A DNA stretch of 64,000 nucleotides from Synchiropus splendidus (GCF_027744825.2 NC_071336.1:25328501-25392500), one strand, 5' to 3'. Positions 36,248 through 50,079 are shown, counted from the stretch's first letter. Notes: generated by a model from the letters alone, not told the origin. Numbers and translations: made by a program.

Positions 36248-39200
36248 TTTATCTACGTAGATCATCTATATATGCGAACTGCTGATTATTTTTAGCGTCA
36301 TTGCTAAGTGATATTAGAGATTCAGTGACTGAAATCACAGTATTCATATTCATTCTCCGGAGGTAGTTAACGGAGAGCATCCACTGGTCTTTTTGACGCT
36401 TTCAGTGCCTGAATCTTTTTCTTGCCTTTTATCCAGTAATCATGTGCCATTACGTGTGCGTGTTTTTGGCTTCCTTGGCCTGGTTTAACAATGCTTCCTC
36501 TGTCCGAAAGCACAAATCCCTCGTGTTTACATTAACTCTTTACATTTCCCAACGCTCCGCCTGGTAACCATTTTACTTCAAACAATGACCCAAATATAAA
36601 AGACCAATCCACATAACACTTGTATTTCCGCCACAACAATCCCTGTCTTTGTGTCTCCCGTGGCGAGCGTGACGGCCCGCACAGAGAAGAGTCAGTACAT
36701 TGATAAAAACCTGGCGTTGTGTTCTGTAGACTTCCGACCGTCCGCCTGTCCATCCGGCCCGCTTTCCAGTCCATTCAAGGCGCTCCATCTTCCCACAAAT
36801 CCCCATTTCTGTCCGCAGAGGAACTCTCTGCTGCGTGTCTCACTGGCGTGTTAAATTGCTTGTGTGTTCCGGAAAAAGCTTGGAGTCGCGCCTGGACATT
36901 TGTGATTCATCAGTGAGTTCGCCGGTTGGGTTTGTTAGCAGAGAGTCCAGTGAAGTGCTGATGACGCACCGCTGGACCCACAAGCCAGCTACAGCCTCCG
37001 TTTCAAAAATGACCTCTCAAAGACCTCAGCCACACCCACACGCATAAACTAACTCCCTATCTTTCTTCCCCATTAATGAAATCCTCCGCTGAATTAGGGA
37101 TAATTTGATTCACATTTCACAGGAACATAACATTTTATTGCCTTGGGTGGACTATAAATCTCTCCTTGTTGCCTTCCCTTGTCTCTTCTGTCATCACCGC
37201 CGGAGGTTCAGCGATTTTCCTTCGTGTCCTCCTCACCTAGTCAATAAATCTTGGAGGTCTCCACGGGATCATGTGTTTGTAACTTTCCTCTATTACCTTG
37301 GGGGTCATTTGGTCACCCTGGATGATGTTTTGCCATGCCGGCTGCAGTTCAAGGTAGCTGACAGAAGCAGCGCAGGAAGCCTGGCCACACATCAGTCATC
37401 ATTACGCCCCAACTCTGGAGGTGAGGTGAAGGCAGGGAGCAACAGGAAATGTGACTTTGCTCGTCGCTCAACCAGAGCTGTATAGACCCTGCATTGGAGT
37501 AGGGTTTTCATTGCAAATATAGAATTTGAGTTTTGCTGTTTCCAAGTCTAAAGTTCACACCCTTGTTGAAAATTTGAGGAATCGGTGTTCTATTCTGTGT
37601 GCCCCAAAGAAAGCTTATTTCCAACAAAGCTTTTTACAAATCAACATGCCAACGACATAAACCTGAACCCAGTAAACGCCCATGTAGCTGGCTCCAACAA
37701 AGTGACACGGAAATTGTCATGCAACAGTTCAGGAGTTCACGACCAGGCTAATGGTCAGGAAGGTTTTGCTTGGTTGCATGATCCACTCCTATTAACTGTG
37801 GGAAAATATTCTCTTTGGAAATTGTTTCCAGATAAAATACAGTCGGAGCGCTGGGATTATTCACTCGTGTATGTACGGAAAACAGTGGCTGTGGATTTAT
37901 TTCCTCCCGAGTTTGTCGATGTCGAGTGATATTTTTATGCATCGACTCGCAACACACAGTACATTCACTGTGGCTTTTATCATAAAAAAATATATGGGGT
38001 GGTTTAAGTTCCATTCATTCTTCTTCAGTGATCCTAAACTACTCTCACTAATGTCATGTTTTGTGTTCAATTTAGACCTGTCTATACTTTTGAAAATATG
38101 CCCACATTTACTCTATAGCAGGAGTAGGGGTTTAAGATTCTTCTGCCCAAACCAGATGAAACCTTGCAGTACATATCATGGTTTACTTCTTCTTCAATAT
38201 TTTCATACCATAGGTGTGATGCCCATTTTTATTTTATTAAATATTGTAACATTTTAAAGTACATTATATGTGCTTTTGACACTTTCCTGACACATTGATC
38301 CATTTAAAAATGGATAAGAAACACCACTACATCTTCCTGTGTGTTGTTTGGTTGACTTGTATGTCAAGTTATCAATGCTATTCAATGGTTGACTGATGGC
38401 AGCGTTCCACTAACTGCACGGCGTGATGTTTTCTGTACCCTCTTCCTCTGGTTCAAAACATTGTGGGTCCACTGTTGTTTTTGGGGAGAGGTTTACTGAA
38501 TGGTCAATTGTCACCGAAACAAAATTCCAACCAAGTGATTCAAAGTCTTTTGTAATCAGAGTGCAGGAACATCCAGAGTTCAAGTCCATTACACGCCATC
38601 CAGATCCGTGAGAAGCCTCGGGCGGGACCACACTCATCCTCCGTGCTGGCTAACGCACACACTCGGCTCTCATAATTGAACGCAAGACAATAGGCAGGGT
38701 TATTATCCGAATTTAACACTCCCTCTACCTCCACCAACAAACTTCCCAGTCCCTTACTCATCACAGAAGATGGGGATTTCTCTGGCGCTGCCTCACAAAG
38801 GTGCCCTGTCACTCAGCTTTTCCACTCATAAAATCACACATGCCACGTAAAGCGTCTGTGTAGTCAGGCAGCTCCGTGTGTGGGACCGAATAGAGGGACA
38901 TTCATGTGAAGGTATGGAGCAGGTGGCGACTCCTGGCAGCACAGTTGACTGATCATGTCTTTCTTCCTCAACGAAGACATGGATGCCACATCTGTGAGTG
39001 TAAATGTAAAACAAAACCTCCAAAGCTCATTCAAAATTACAATTCATTAAATTTGACATGTTTTTTTTGTTTGTTGATCCGGGCATAGAAATTACATTTC
39101 CTTAGGGGCCACATCGCCATGTCGACATGATGGGAAACCTAAGTGGGAAAAACAAGTGAGGATATTATGTGACTCCTTTATGAAAAATATATGTAACTTC

Positions 39201-39932
39201 TCTTATTTTATTTAAGGCACATTTCATTGAAAAAATAAAAAAATAAAAAAAATCTTATTGTATTTTAAGTGACAAGAAATATTTCAATAATAAAAGACAG
39301 ACGAAGCGAAATAAAAAATAAATAAATGGAATAATGAAGTCATATTTCAGCTACAATGAACAACACTGGCGTGAGCAGTTTCAGAGTTTTACCTACTGTA
39401 TTTGCCGCATGAATAGAGCCAAAGGGCCTCACTTTTGACAGATGTGACGTCGATGTAGCACCACCTCCCGCACATCAGATGGTGCTGTGTTGAAGTCGTA
39501 AAGACAACAGAGCCCTAATATAAGCATCTTTTGACCCCATTTATCAAGGATACGCAATCTCACATGGTTGAAAACAAAACAAAATTGTTGTATTTAGCTG
39601 CATAAAAAACACTCCCCATAAGCAAAATGCTCATTGCTGTTGATCATACATGTTAAAAAAACATGTAACCTGTCGGAAATAATTATAAGATGTCAGTATT
39701 TCATGTATCTGTTTTTTTCTTTTTCTCTCTGTGCAAACATTGTACCAGTTCAGTTCAGTTTTGCCTCCCTTTCCTGCCAATTTATAAATTCTTGCTTCTA
39801 TATTTGACTTATTTACGGAAGCACGCCATAATCTGTTGTGAAATGGAGCACCTTATTTTGAACATAAACCAGTTACGATCATGCCATCATAGTTGTCTCC
39901 AGTCAAGGCTGTGTGTGTGTGTGTGTTTGCAG

Positions 39933-40020
39933 TCTGGTGCAGAAAAGCAAATGTCAGATGCCTCCATGATGGATCCAGTCAGATTTAGTGTTTTAATTAA
40001 GCTTGGCCAGGAGCAGGAAG
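39933..40020 (+). other. Weak candidate exon (88 bp)
   Basis: Follows gtgtgtgtttgcag and ends aggaag before gtcagt. The frame is open through the segment (SGAEKQMSDASMMDP... then LGQEQE). The acceptor tract is a (TG) microsatellite, which weakens the case, and the peptide is not recognised. Confidence 0.12.
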
Positions 40021-40361
40021 GTCAGTGCCGTGTGTGTTGGAGTGGCTCTGCCGCCTGTGATCATCAGAAATAATTCTCAGAGCGCAAAGACATCATGAGG
40101 TAGAGTCTCGGAGCCTGAGAAGGTGAAGAGACTGGGGCATAGTAACAGAGAGGGAGGGAGGGAGGGGGGGGCACTTGGCTTTATGACCAGAGTGGGGTTG
40201 TTGAGAGCAGGGGTGGGCTGCAGTTGAGACATGGATCAGAGGCACTGACGCCTTCAGACAACAATGCTCTGTTTCCTGTGTAATCCTGCGATTCATCAGG
40301 CTCAATGGAAGACACTTGATAGCAGCTGATAATGAAACTTCAACCCCAGTCAGTCAGTCTG

Positions 40362-40392
40362 GCTGCTGCTGCTGCTGCTGCCGCGGCTGCTG
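40362..40392. repeat. (CTG)n-like triplet run
   Basis: ggctgctgctgctgctgctg followed by ccgcggctgctgc. It encodes poly-alanine in a minus-strand frame, which is why a 92-codon frame appears there. Confidence 0.85.
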
Positions 40393-41034
40393 CTTCATGC
40401 TGAGCCATTAGCAATTGTGCTCGCACGCTTGTTGTGCCCAACTTTTGTGCCGTGTCTGAGGAAGAGGTTTGTCTCTGGCGATCTGGGGTGACCGCAGCCA
40501 GAGCGAGCGACAACGTCGCCGAACAAAAAGTCTTTTCACAACTCCACCTGTCGGACTCGGTCTCAGACATGTCAGTCGCATCACTGCAGTAATGCAATAC
40601 AGCTTTTAACACCCGCACCGTGAAACATAAACTGAGTCACGACGCATCCGTTCCTCTGACTCATTCATGAGCAAACGCCACGTTTAAAGGATATTAATAC
40701 AAAATACATTTTGAAAAATGATAAATAGGGAAATGCAGTTTCACGATTATTACTACAGTATTATTATTGCTTAATATTACCATTCAATTGAGGAAGTTTT
40801 CCAAGTTTTGTTAAAAGGGATTCAAATTGTCTGTTTTTATTTGAGTGGGATGTCACTGCATATATCGGAGTCTATTGGCAGGTGAACACAAGATGAGATC
40901 ATTAACTCATACCTGATCTTTATGTTATAGTTATTACTATTGTCTCAGCATATAATTTAAACCTTTAGACTTCCCCCCTTGTTCAGCACAGTCTATGGTG
41001 TAATGGCATTTATTCTGAAGTTTATCCATCCATC

Positions 41035-41317
41035 TGCCCACCTGTCTGTCTAACTGTTCTTCCATCCATCCATTTATTTATTGCTGCCAGGGCTCGGGGG
41101 CGACAGTCTCCACAGCCCCTTACTCGAGCTCCCCTCCAAGGTGTTCTCCAAACACCTGGCATACATTATCGGTCCCGCATGTCCTGGATCTGCCCAGTTG
41201 CCTCCTCCCAGACAGACATACCCAAAAATCCTCCCCATGGAGAGGTGCGGGAGGCCTCCTGATCTGATGCTCTCATCTGGCTCCTCTTGATGTGGAGGAG
41301 CAGCAGCTCTTTGTCCT
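41035..41317 (-). mobile_element. LINE C-terminal fragment, antisense
   Basis: On the minus strand, from about 41317 downward, the frame reads ELLLLHIKRSQMR. This is close to the LLLHIERSQLRWLGH block near the C-terminus of a common fish LINE protein family (RTE/L2-like, exact family not settled). The plus strand shows the matching catctggctcctcttgatg and ctcgggggcgacag words. The copy is interrupted by stops, and (catc)n-type sequence lies at the left edge. Confidence 0.65.
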
Positions 41318-41375
41318 TTGGTTCATGAGCCAAATCTTGTGAACACAGCGAAGGGTTGGAGCATAGACTGATCAG

Positions 41376-41609
41376 TAGTGACGGGCAGATGAGGTTTCAT
41401 GACACAGTGTTGAAGTTTTAATGAGGTTTCATGAAACAGTGTCCTGATTTTGATGGCACTGATGGCACTGTCTGCTGCAAAATGTTTGGACTTGAACAAC
41501 TCATTCAATGGAACCTCACATCATTTCTAAACCAAGTGCCATGAAAATTAGGCCACTGTTTCATCCACCCTGCAGTTCTGTTTCATGATACCTCATCTAC
41601 CCATCACTA
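41376..41609. mobile_element. CTCF-motif MITE, copy C (complete ends, motifs lost)
   Basis: The left end is TAGTGACGGGCAGATGAGG. The right end is cctcatctacccatcacta, its near reverse complement. The flanking 8-mers ctgatcag and ccgaccag agree at six positions, as expected for an old hAT target duplication. The left part carries a second copy of atgaggtttcatgaaacagt, an internal duplication. Both CTCF-like cores are damaged (tgatggcactgatggcactg on the left, ccaagtgccatgaaa on the right). Confidence 0.85.
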
Positions 41610-43027
41610 CCGACCAGTAAATTTAGATTCTTGCTTATGAAAGAACCAGAGATACTTAAATTCATCCACTGCAGGCAAAGACATGTTTTGACTCTGAGTA
41701 AACAATACACTGTTTTACTGTGTAGAACCATGGCCTCAGACCAGGTGCTTCTAAAGTTCTACATTGTTATTCCATGTAGCACTCGATCAAGCTCCCAGAC
41801 CATCATGATGCTAGAGGGGCTTGGTTGATGGGGTCGGTGGAAAGGACACTTGTGTTTATTTATGTATTTTGCCAGACAAACACGGTCTGTGGATTGGTTG
41901 ATGGAAAAAAAAACGTGCGTCTGCTCATGTCAAGACTCTGATAGTGGAGGTAAATTGACCTTAACCACAATGTGTCTGCTCAACACTGCAGCATCTAAGC
42001 AGCAGAATCCTACTGAGTTCTTAAAAGTTTGTGTTAACTGCTGCAGATGCGACGCCATACTCCGCTGTGCAAACCAAGGGGTACAAATTTATGCTGATGC
42101 TGCGCTTTAGCCATATGAAATCTGGTCATTCCCTTTTTCAGTCACTATCCGAGGATCTGCTGTCATGCTCACTGGAGACTTATACAAACCTAGAAAATAT
42201 TTAAATAAACATAAAAGTATGAAAGAGATTTAAAAATAACCACTGCCTTAAGTAGATGTAAGAGCTATATCGCATGTATTTGGAATACGCATGAGACAGA
42301 CTTCATGTCTTCATTGTGTTCAAGCCTAAATTTAGAGCATGTTACAACAGCTTTCATGCTCACCCTATAAAGTTACTTTAACATGGAGTACAAGTCGGCT
42401 AAATAATGGAAAGTGCAGCCGCAGGTAGTTAAGCTCGTGTTGCTGTTTAGTCATCAGCCCTCTATATCAGCGGGGAAAAGAAAAGCACAGCAAGGGTCTC
42501 AACTCCCCTCTGCGCTGTGTGTGGTGAAGACGGCGTCCAAGTTCTGAGACATGGGACTTTTCACGGCGGGAAACGTTCCACTCCAGTGAAAGTAATATGT
42601 TGTATGCTATGGTAGAGAGAAATCGAGGTCTCCTGTTGTTTTTTCCTGCTAGATTAGAGCGCACGCCAGTCTATTATACAAACGCACACAAACGCAGATG
42701 CGTAAGGCTCACAGGTCCACACTGATGCGGCGTGTTTGTGGCGCAGTAACAGACAGGAAAGTGCAGGCCAGCAGTGTGCGGTGTGCTGATGAGATGTTGG
42801 GCTGAGTCTTGGGTGAGCTGGGTTTTGTTTGGAAGCAGGAAAAAAACTTCCTTCGCATGTCTCAGCGCTTCCGTCATCATTATTCAGCCTTCCAGCTTCA
42901 CGCTGTAATCATCTGGTTTCCTCGACACTCCCAGGTGGGTCAACCCGAAACCGTCCTCGCGTTATTGCGGTACCCGCCCTTTGCCAAACACGAGTGATGA
43001 TGATGGGGATGATGATGACACGCCTCA
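41610..43027. other. Unique sequence, no gene seen
   Basis: Short frames only. A (gatg)-rich stretch lies at 42995-43018. Confidence 0.45.
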
Positions 43028-43106
43028 GAAACAGCTACACAAAATAAATCTCATGTTTTTGAATCAGCAATATTTTTATTCTCTAAGATTTATATATATA
43101 TATATT

Positions 43107-43137
<31 letters not shown>

Positions 43138-43180
43138 ATGCTGATTCAAAAACATGAGATTTCTTTTGTGTAGCTGTTTC
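43028..43180. repeat. 41-bp near-perfect inverted repeat around a (TA)-rich core
   Basis: The left arm 43028-43068 (gaaacagctacacaaa ... gaatcagc) and right arm 43140-43180 (gctgattc ... gtagctgtttc) are reverse complements with one mismatch in 41 positions (a versus c). The 71-base spacer is almost all TA/TTTATA repeats, and a further (TA)11 follows at 43181. The whole could extrude as a hairpin. Its ends lack known transposon hallmarks. Confidence 0.9.
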
Positions 43181-43203
43181 TATATATATATATATATATA
43201 TAT

Positions 43204-46200
43204 TAAAAAACACATTTCTAGGGGAAGATATAACTTAATGTTCATATTTATGATGCTTTGGTGTGGTGTGGTTTGCCAGTGGCAGTATAGAAAAGAATTG
43301 TTATGAAGTGCAATACTGAAATATGAGGTGGATATGTATTTTCAAGGCGTGTCTGTGTTTTACATTTGTATAAGAGACACTTACCATCCTCAAGATTCAA
43401 GATTGGGGCTGACCGAGGATTCTCTGAGCTCTCGACCTGCATCGTCTGGTGTAGGTGTCCTGCAGGTCTGGAAGAGCGAGCCACTCTTTTCAGAGCCAAT
43501 AAGTCCTGTTTAGTGCGGCTATCCATCCAGGTGGTGATGCTCCATCCATCCTCCATTTCTTTTTTACTCAGTTAAAGGTGATTTCCTGGCCGAGACGATC
43601 TTCAACCCAGAACACAGAGAAAACAGTCCTTAATCTCAGAGGCCACAAACAATGCAGTGCTGCAAGTTAATATATGCATTTTGTTCTGTGGCAGGGCATT
43701 CATCAACCCATTTGAAAACACACATGCAACATCTTGTTAGTCACTTTTCATGGAAGCCTTAATCCACAAATCGCTAAATAACCACAAGCCTGCTGGGGTT
43801 TATTGAAGTCAGAATTAAATTTGGTTCCATGGCAGTCAAGTGGGGCTGTTAAGGTTGCTGCAAGTTTTCATTTCGTTCTCTCGTCAATGGTCTTTCTTAT
43901 GGTAAAATATTGTCTTGTGTGCTTTGGTTGCTGCTTTATAAGCTGCATCTGTGGGAAAAAAAATGTCCTGTTTTTGATCCTTCCTTTACAGTTTACTGTT
44001 TATAATTCATGCAGGATTTTGACAGCGTCCCCCTGAGCTTCTGGTTCTGGTGGTTTGACTGGGCTCCTTTCATTCCTTTGACCTCTCTGTCGCAGTTCAG
44101 CCAGCTTCATACTTTGAAAGTCCAAAGTCCTTAACCTCCTACTTCTGCTGGTAAATTAAGACAAACCTTGCATTTTACACTGTTTGTGCTGAATGTGTTC
44201 TCCAGATGTCCCTGGGCTGCAGAGAGTGAGGAACCACAAAACGGGAAGTGAAGCTCCACACAGGTCCAAGGAGACCTCCTCTCATTTATCAAACCTCACT
44301 CAGCTAATTGGCTCTGTGTAAGGCCTTTAGCACATGGAGCCGCTCCGCCAGAAGACAGAGACCCAAGCCTGGACAGATAAGCCCTCCTCTGTCAAATATC
44401 TAGAAAATGTTGATCACTTCCATTTTTGTTTGAACTGGCAGCAGCTCTTCCCAGACAGTTTCCATGTTGGTCTGAGGCAGCTCCCCTGCTTTAGCTCTTG
44501 GTATTTTGTGATCCATCCAGGGCTCCCAAATTAGGAGCCTGAAGCTGGTTTTACTGCAGCCTATCATCTTGTCTTGGCACCGTTGGACACTTCTGTTCTG
44601 CAGGATGCTAATGGAGGATCATCGTTCTGTCCTTCTAAATCTTCATTCTTTTGGTCGGAAGCCGCAACAGCTGTTGAAATCTGCACTGCCTGGTATGAGC
44701 TGGAAAACAAGGGGAACGAAAGCATGTGGCTAATCTGAGGGGGTACCTCCATATGTCGCAGGTTAGGTTTGATCAGGTAAATGGCTCTGAATAATCTTCA
44801 TCGACATGTTATGGGATTCTGAAGTGATGCAGAGCTGAAGAGCCATTTGAAGATGAGCAGAAAAATGGAACCTGAAACCCACTGTGCCACAAAAACTGAA
44901 TCACTGCGGTCAAACTGAGATCTTTACGCCTGGCAACATGTGCCAGCTGGCGCCACACCGGCCTTTTCTGGGTTATGTGAGGATTGCAATGTTACGTTGA
45001 ACCCGCTTCACAACGGGCATTTAAAGGGAACAACAAACCAGCATTGGGAACATATTTTAACTGAAGCACATGTTATGTCAATCCTTATGGTAAAATGTGA
45101 TTGAAAGTCTACAGATGGTTTAGCGCTTTGAAAATGTTCCAGATCCACTTTATTTTTAATTGACCGATTCCCTGCCTCAGTGATCCATTATGATCCAGTT
45201 TGGTGTGGAACTTTAATGTCCACAAAAAAATATTGTTTAGCAACGCTGAATAGCAGCTTCTGGTCCAGTTGTAGTCGTAACCACCAAGCGTAAGACAAAG
45301 TCAATACCAGGAGAAGCTCTGTGTTTCCACCTCATCTATACCTTAAATAAAAGTAGTGCTTTCATGGTGGTTTTTGAGTAACAAAAGACCTTGAGCTTGG
45401 ATATGTGGTCTTAAGAACTAAGCAATTTTTGCATTGCAATTCTCCAAATACGCTCAATGAAGATGAAATAAAAAGCAAAATAAAGTGACCTGAAGTCAGT
45501 GTAGAGACTGAGAGAATAGATTTTAGTGACTCCTTACCATCATCTATGACGCAGTACTTAATCTGTGACAGTAACAAGCTGCCTAGATTCTTTGAGATAT
45601 GTTGAAAGACAAGTCTGATAAAGGAATTTGCAAGGCAAATGCAGTTCTCTATATTGACATTGTCAATGCTTGGATTATCTAATAGTGAACTATCAAAAAG
45701 GATCTTGTCTGAGTGGTTCCAAAACGGACGCTTTGCTTTGGTACCATTCCCTTACTTGGCTGAAGGTCAGAGCTCGGCCACAGTGGATTGAGGGAGGCGA
45801 AGGCTGATGGATGCTCAGGAGAGTATAGATAAAAAAAAAAAAAAAAAACCCTGCTTGAAGTGAAGATAGAAGTTCAAGACAAGAGAGCGGATCTAGAGGA
45901 ACAGAAAGAGTCTGAGATGATGGAAGTGAAGGCTGTCGCAGATAGAAGCAGATTGTGGGATAGAAAAAGAGCCAGAGGCTTGATAGTGAGCGTAGACCAC
46001 TGCTGGGGAACTCTGTAGAGACTCAGTCACACCTCGCTGCACTGCACCTTTATCTCCACCAAACCTGATAAGGGACCATGGCTACTTTCAGACGCGTGCA
46101 GCTCTGTGCACTACAAACCCCAAAACATCCCCAGATAAGAAGAGATGCATGTTAACCACATGTGGGAATGTTTCAACTCAGAGATGGAAGCTGATGAACT

Positions 46201-48449
46201 TCTTTCAACTCAATACTGAAGTTTCAGTTTGAACAGTGGCATAATCCAGTCAAGTACTTCACTTACAGTTACAAGTCTCTGTTGTGTACTTGAAGCTTTG
46301 CCAGGGTTGCACTTAGCCGGACCATTCCATCGATGTGGTCTGTGCAACTGCCGGAGTGAGCGACCAGGTCCTGAACAAAGGGGGAACAGTCGAATCAAAC
46401 ACAGTACTCTAAAAGTTACAGCTGACTCTCCCATCCTATCAGTCACACTGTACATCTACTTAACTGCTCATAGAATAAGTGAAATAAACCCCCTGAACCT
46501 AGAACTATTTGTGGGTCTTTTGAGGTAGCAGTTGTCTGCTGGCCAAAGCTACATCCAAGATACATGTTTGTGGTTTATGATTCAGTCACTGACTTCAATT
46601 CATTAGTTATTCTCCGTTGCACGAGTCACATCTGTTTTCAGGTCAGCTCTTGTTGCTCAAAAGGTCTGTATCTTCAGCTCACCCTCTGAATGACAAGCAT
46701 TCGAGTCTATTATTGTGACTGAAATATTCCTTTGAATATTCGCGTTTGTGCTGACCATGAATGATGCAAAGTAAAATGAAGTGATGACGAACCTCTTTTC
46801 ATAAAGGGCTCTTTTTGCTTTTACACAACCTGTTGTATTGTTTAACTCTCACTACTATTGAGCGAAACACTGAGTTTATCAGTCCATTAAATGACCATTT
46901 CTGTAGCACAAATCATCAATTCATATGGAGCAGTATGTTCGGACCTTTCAGTTACATGAGCCCAGAGCAACGTCACGTGACCAAGAAAAACTGCAGTACC
47001 AAATAGAACACGCAGTTGAAGCCTACTCACCCACATGAATGGGTGATATTTGCTATGAAAACATTTGTAGCGGCTGTTGGATTTCGATTCAGATAAAGAA
47101 CTAAAACAACCATGATTTGTGGTGGAAAACACCGATATACAGACTACAGTATTTTATGTTATAATTTACAAGTGGGTTAGTCATCAAAAGGCTGTTAAAA
47201 ATAATGTCACTTCAGTTTAATAGGTGCGATACAGGCTTGTGTCATACCCATCAAGTCCACCACCACGGTCCCGATCTTTCCAGTGAGGGACCGATGGCAC
47301 CACTCTGACCATGACATCATTTAGCAGAAGGAGGAGCCGTTTACATAGTGTCTGGAGAGAAGTCTCCTTCCATCTTATAGGGAGAATTTGAAACATTCAT
47401 TCATTTATATGTCATCAGAGGGAGCTGCTTGTTTTCACAACCACATAGATGCTTGAGCACGGAGAGAAGAACAAACCTGTCCCTCAGTTTTAAGTAGCAG
47501 CTTAAGGAGACTTGGCCTTGGTGGCTGAGGTGGAAACTTGGCTGAGTCCCCGGTTTGGGTCAGGCAATGACAGGGGCGGGGGACCAGCATGGCACCAAGT
47601 GGGACAGCTCCACCAGTGTTGTTGGTGGACAGTTGGCAGCGGAAAGCCATAATTCACTCAGCGTTCCAGAGTTTTGATGCGTGGCTCTCTGGCGTCCAGG
47701 AAAAGACCCTGAACAGGAGTGGGCTCCTTTTCAATGCCTTGGCTTAAAAGAACGGGCCATTTCCTGTTTACCCACGGGCCAACGCTGACTGTGAATACAT
47801 GTCTTTGCCTCAAGGCTGTCCAGGTCTCTCTGGGACATCCGTGTTTGTCCTTGTGAGGAATGAAGTCAACACGCAAGCGACCGTAAACCGAGGCACTGGG
47901 CTTTACGTCATGCATTTAAAGTGAGCTATTGCGCTTATAAAACGCCGACCAAGTCACGCCTGAATGACAACTGTAGAAACAGCCCCACAGAACATATTCA
48001 TTCTCTACACGACACGAACACTCTTTACCTTGTGCATTGTTCTCATCTTCATATTGGACCTCATTACCTACTTTTGCCAGAAACGTGCTTCACCGTATGA
48101 CATATTTAATGACTTTATTTAAGTGAATTCTTGTTGGATATATGTCTATACTGCTTTGCTAGTCCATCAAAACAACCAAATACCAAGAGATTAAATCCAA
48201 TCTTATCCTCACATTGCGTGATTTTTGCTCCTATTTTGATCCAAATTTCAATCTGATTCTTTTAAAATGGGCTGCAATGGAAGCTGTGATGCTGTGCTGT
48301 GCTCAAAATAAAACCTTAGCACTATTGTTGACAGTAACGTCACAGCTGTGTTTAGAAAAGGGCATCTGAACGTTTTAAAGCCTATATTATTGCCGTACGT
48401 TTGTTTTATTGATATGCTTTGGAACCTATTTAGCATTTGAAATATGCTT
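43204..48449. other. Long unique interval, no gene seen
   Basis: Contains a poly-A run at 45831-45848. The 102-codon minus-strand frame at 43248-43556 and the 99-codon frame at 46229-46528 have no recognisable domain. Confidence 0.4.
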
Positions 48450-48520
48450 TATAGCAGTGACATCAGTGGGACAGCAGGTGGCAGTGGCATTTGCAGAACT
48501 TGCTTGCACGACGCACTCCT
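48450..48520 (+). repeat. Short dispersed repeat with a CTCF-like motif (copy 2)
   Basis: Partner of 30081-30145. The motif ACAGCAGGTGGCAGTGG starts at 48471. Just downstream (48559-48640), gttgccaacttggcta and cgtagcgactttcc look like another old dispersed repeat. Confidence 0.5.
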
Positions 48521-50079
48521 GAGGAAAAAATCGTGCTTGATGTGTGTGGACCCAGACAGTGTTGCCAACTTGGCTAATTTTTCCGCAAAACGTAGCGACT
48601 TTCCGAACCCTCTTGGCGCCTTTTATCTTGAAAAGTGAGGTGCAGCATATTTAGGGACTTTATTATCCCACTTTCCATTATGAAGCACGTCTTTGCGCCG
48701 TCTTCAGCAGGCAGTGACACCATCGCTGTGTCCCTCCGCCATCACAACGCTCTCACAAGGGTTCACTGAAGAGCCACAGTCAGAGATGAATACTGTACTG
48801 CTCCACCTTCAGGTGGTAAATGGCTTGCGCAGTCATAAAGCAAATTAGGTGATGATTTCATATCGCGATTTCTGGGCCAACAGCGACTTTCCACATCACC
48901 ATCCGACCAGATCAGATCAAACCCTCTGCAAATTGCAGTGTAGAACAAGGTTGCTGGTCCCTTACCAGTAGTTGCTGAAAGACTTGACAGATAGAGGATA
49001 TCAAGCTGGCATGGTTCAACCAGGAACTAGTCAGACTGCTGTTTTGCGGTTAGCAAATTTATAAGCAAGAAACAGAAGGTTTAAGAGCTAAAATTAGACA
49101 ATCTCGAAGTCAGTGGGGAGAAAAAGCGGAGTATCAACCTTCACATTAAGTTTCAGTGATTTCAATGAAGTTATGTTTTTCCTAATGTGGTTCACTGTTC
49201 CCGTCTTCATTCTACCCCAAATAACAGAAGTAACTTTGAATGAAAATAATTGGTGGTTTCTTACGATTCCGACTGAAACAAGATCTTTGTGGACGAGCCA
49301 CAGCGCCGGGCCTGTTTCCTCACAGAGGCCCAATCCAGAGGGAGAAGCCATTTTGACTCGTGCCTGGGTAAATATAGTGTTTGGGTACACCGCCTCCGCC
49401 GTCCACGGAAACTCCAGCGCGTGGCGATTGATTTTGGCTGTTAATTGGTTTAGCTCGTTTTTTCACTTGTCGTGTTTAGAATAGGTCATCAAAACAGCGG
49501 CTCTTTGAAACTTCCGGAGTCCTGGCCGCACCAATATCTGATCGAGCTGCCAAGCAACGGAGAAGTTGCCTTACAAAAAACATTCAGTTCCTTTTGTGTT
49601 TATGATCCGCTTCCTGTTGGGCAGATCAGCCTGGTTAACCAGTGGCTGCACGCATCACATTTCGACAGATGAGATTTATACTCCCTCCCCACTCTCGCGC
49701 CAGGACACACTCTGGCTACTGCAGCACGCCTGTCTACCTCCCTAGTCTCAGTCTGAGATCCAGCCATTATTTTCATCCCCACATTTCTCTGCTGTTGAAG
49801 CTTTTGGCGCTGCCTGCACTTTTCCCTCCCCAGCAGAATTTCTTAATGGGAGTGGTTGTCCTGAGTGATGGATGGGTTTTTAACAGGATCAGTCAAGAGC
49901 CGAGCGGCCTGTTGATGTGAGTGAGCTCCTGTAAATGTCATCAGAGTAAATGTTCCGATATAAAGACTGATCCGGGTCACTGATGATGATGTTGCACCTA
50001 GAGTCACTCACTTCATTGCCGCTGGTTTATTCAGACCTGACGGTCAGCGGTTCTTGAACAACGATCTCTTTTGGAAAAC
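48521..50079. other. Unique sequence, no gene seen
   Basis: Overlapping frames on both strands at 49094-49484 (98 and 123 codons) are unrelated to any family I recognise. Confidence 0.4.

Larger units (their letters stand above)
36248..41034. other. Long unique interval with simple repeats
   Basis: Holds (TG)n at 39911-39926, a GGGA-rich purine run at 40151-40171, a (CTG)n-like run at 40362-40392 and a weak exon candidate at 39933. Frames up to 128 codons at 37105-38257 lack domains. Confidence 0.4.

Noticed and set aside
39462..39492. Small inverted repeat agcacca...tggtgct that could be a miRNA hairpin
   Set aside because: Only seven paired bases, and the remaining arms do not pair. It does not meet the shape of a miRNA precursor.
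40340..40618. Minus-strand frame ending in poly-alanine
   Set aside because: The alanine run is simply the (CTG)n repeat read backwards, and the rest has no features.
49094..49484. Overlapping open frames of 98 and 123 codons on opposite strands
   Set aside because: No domain, no codon signal I can see and no splice or polyadenylation context. Frames of this size are expected by chance in 64 kb.
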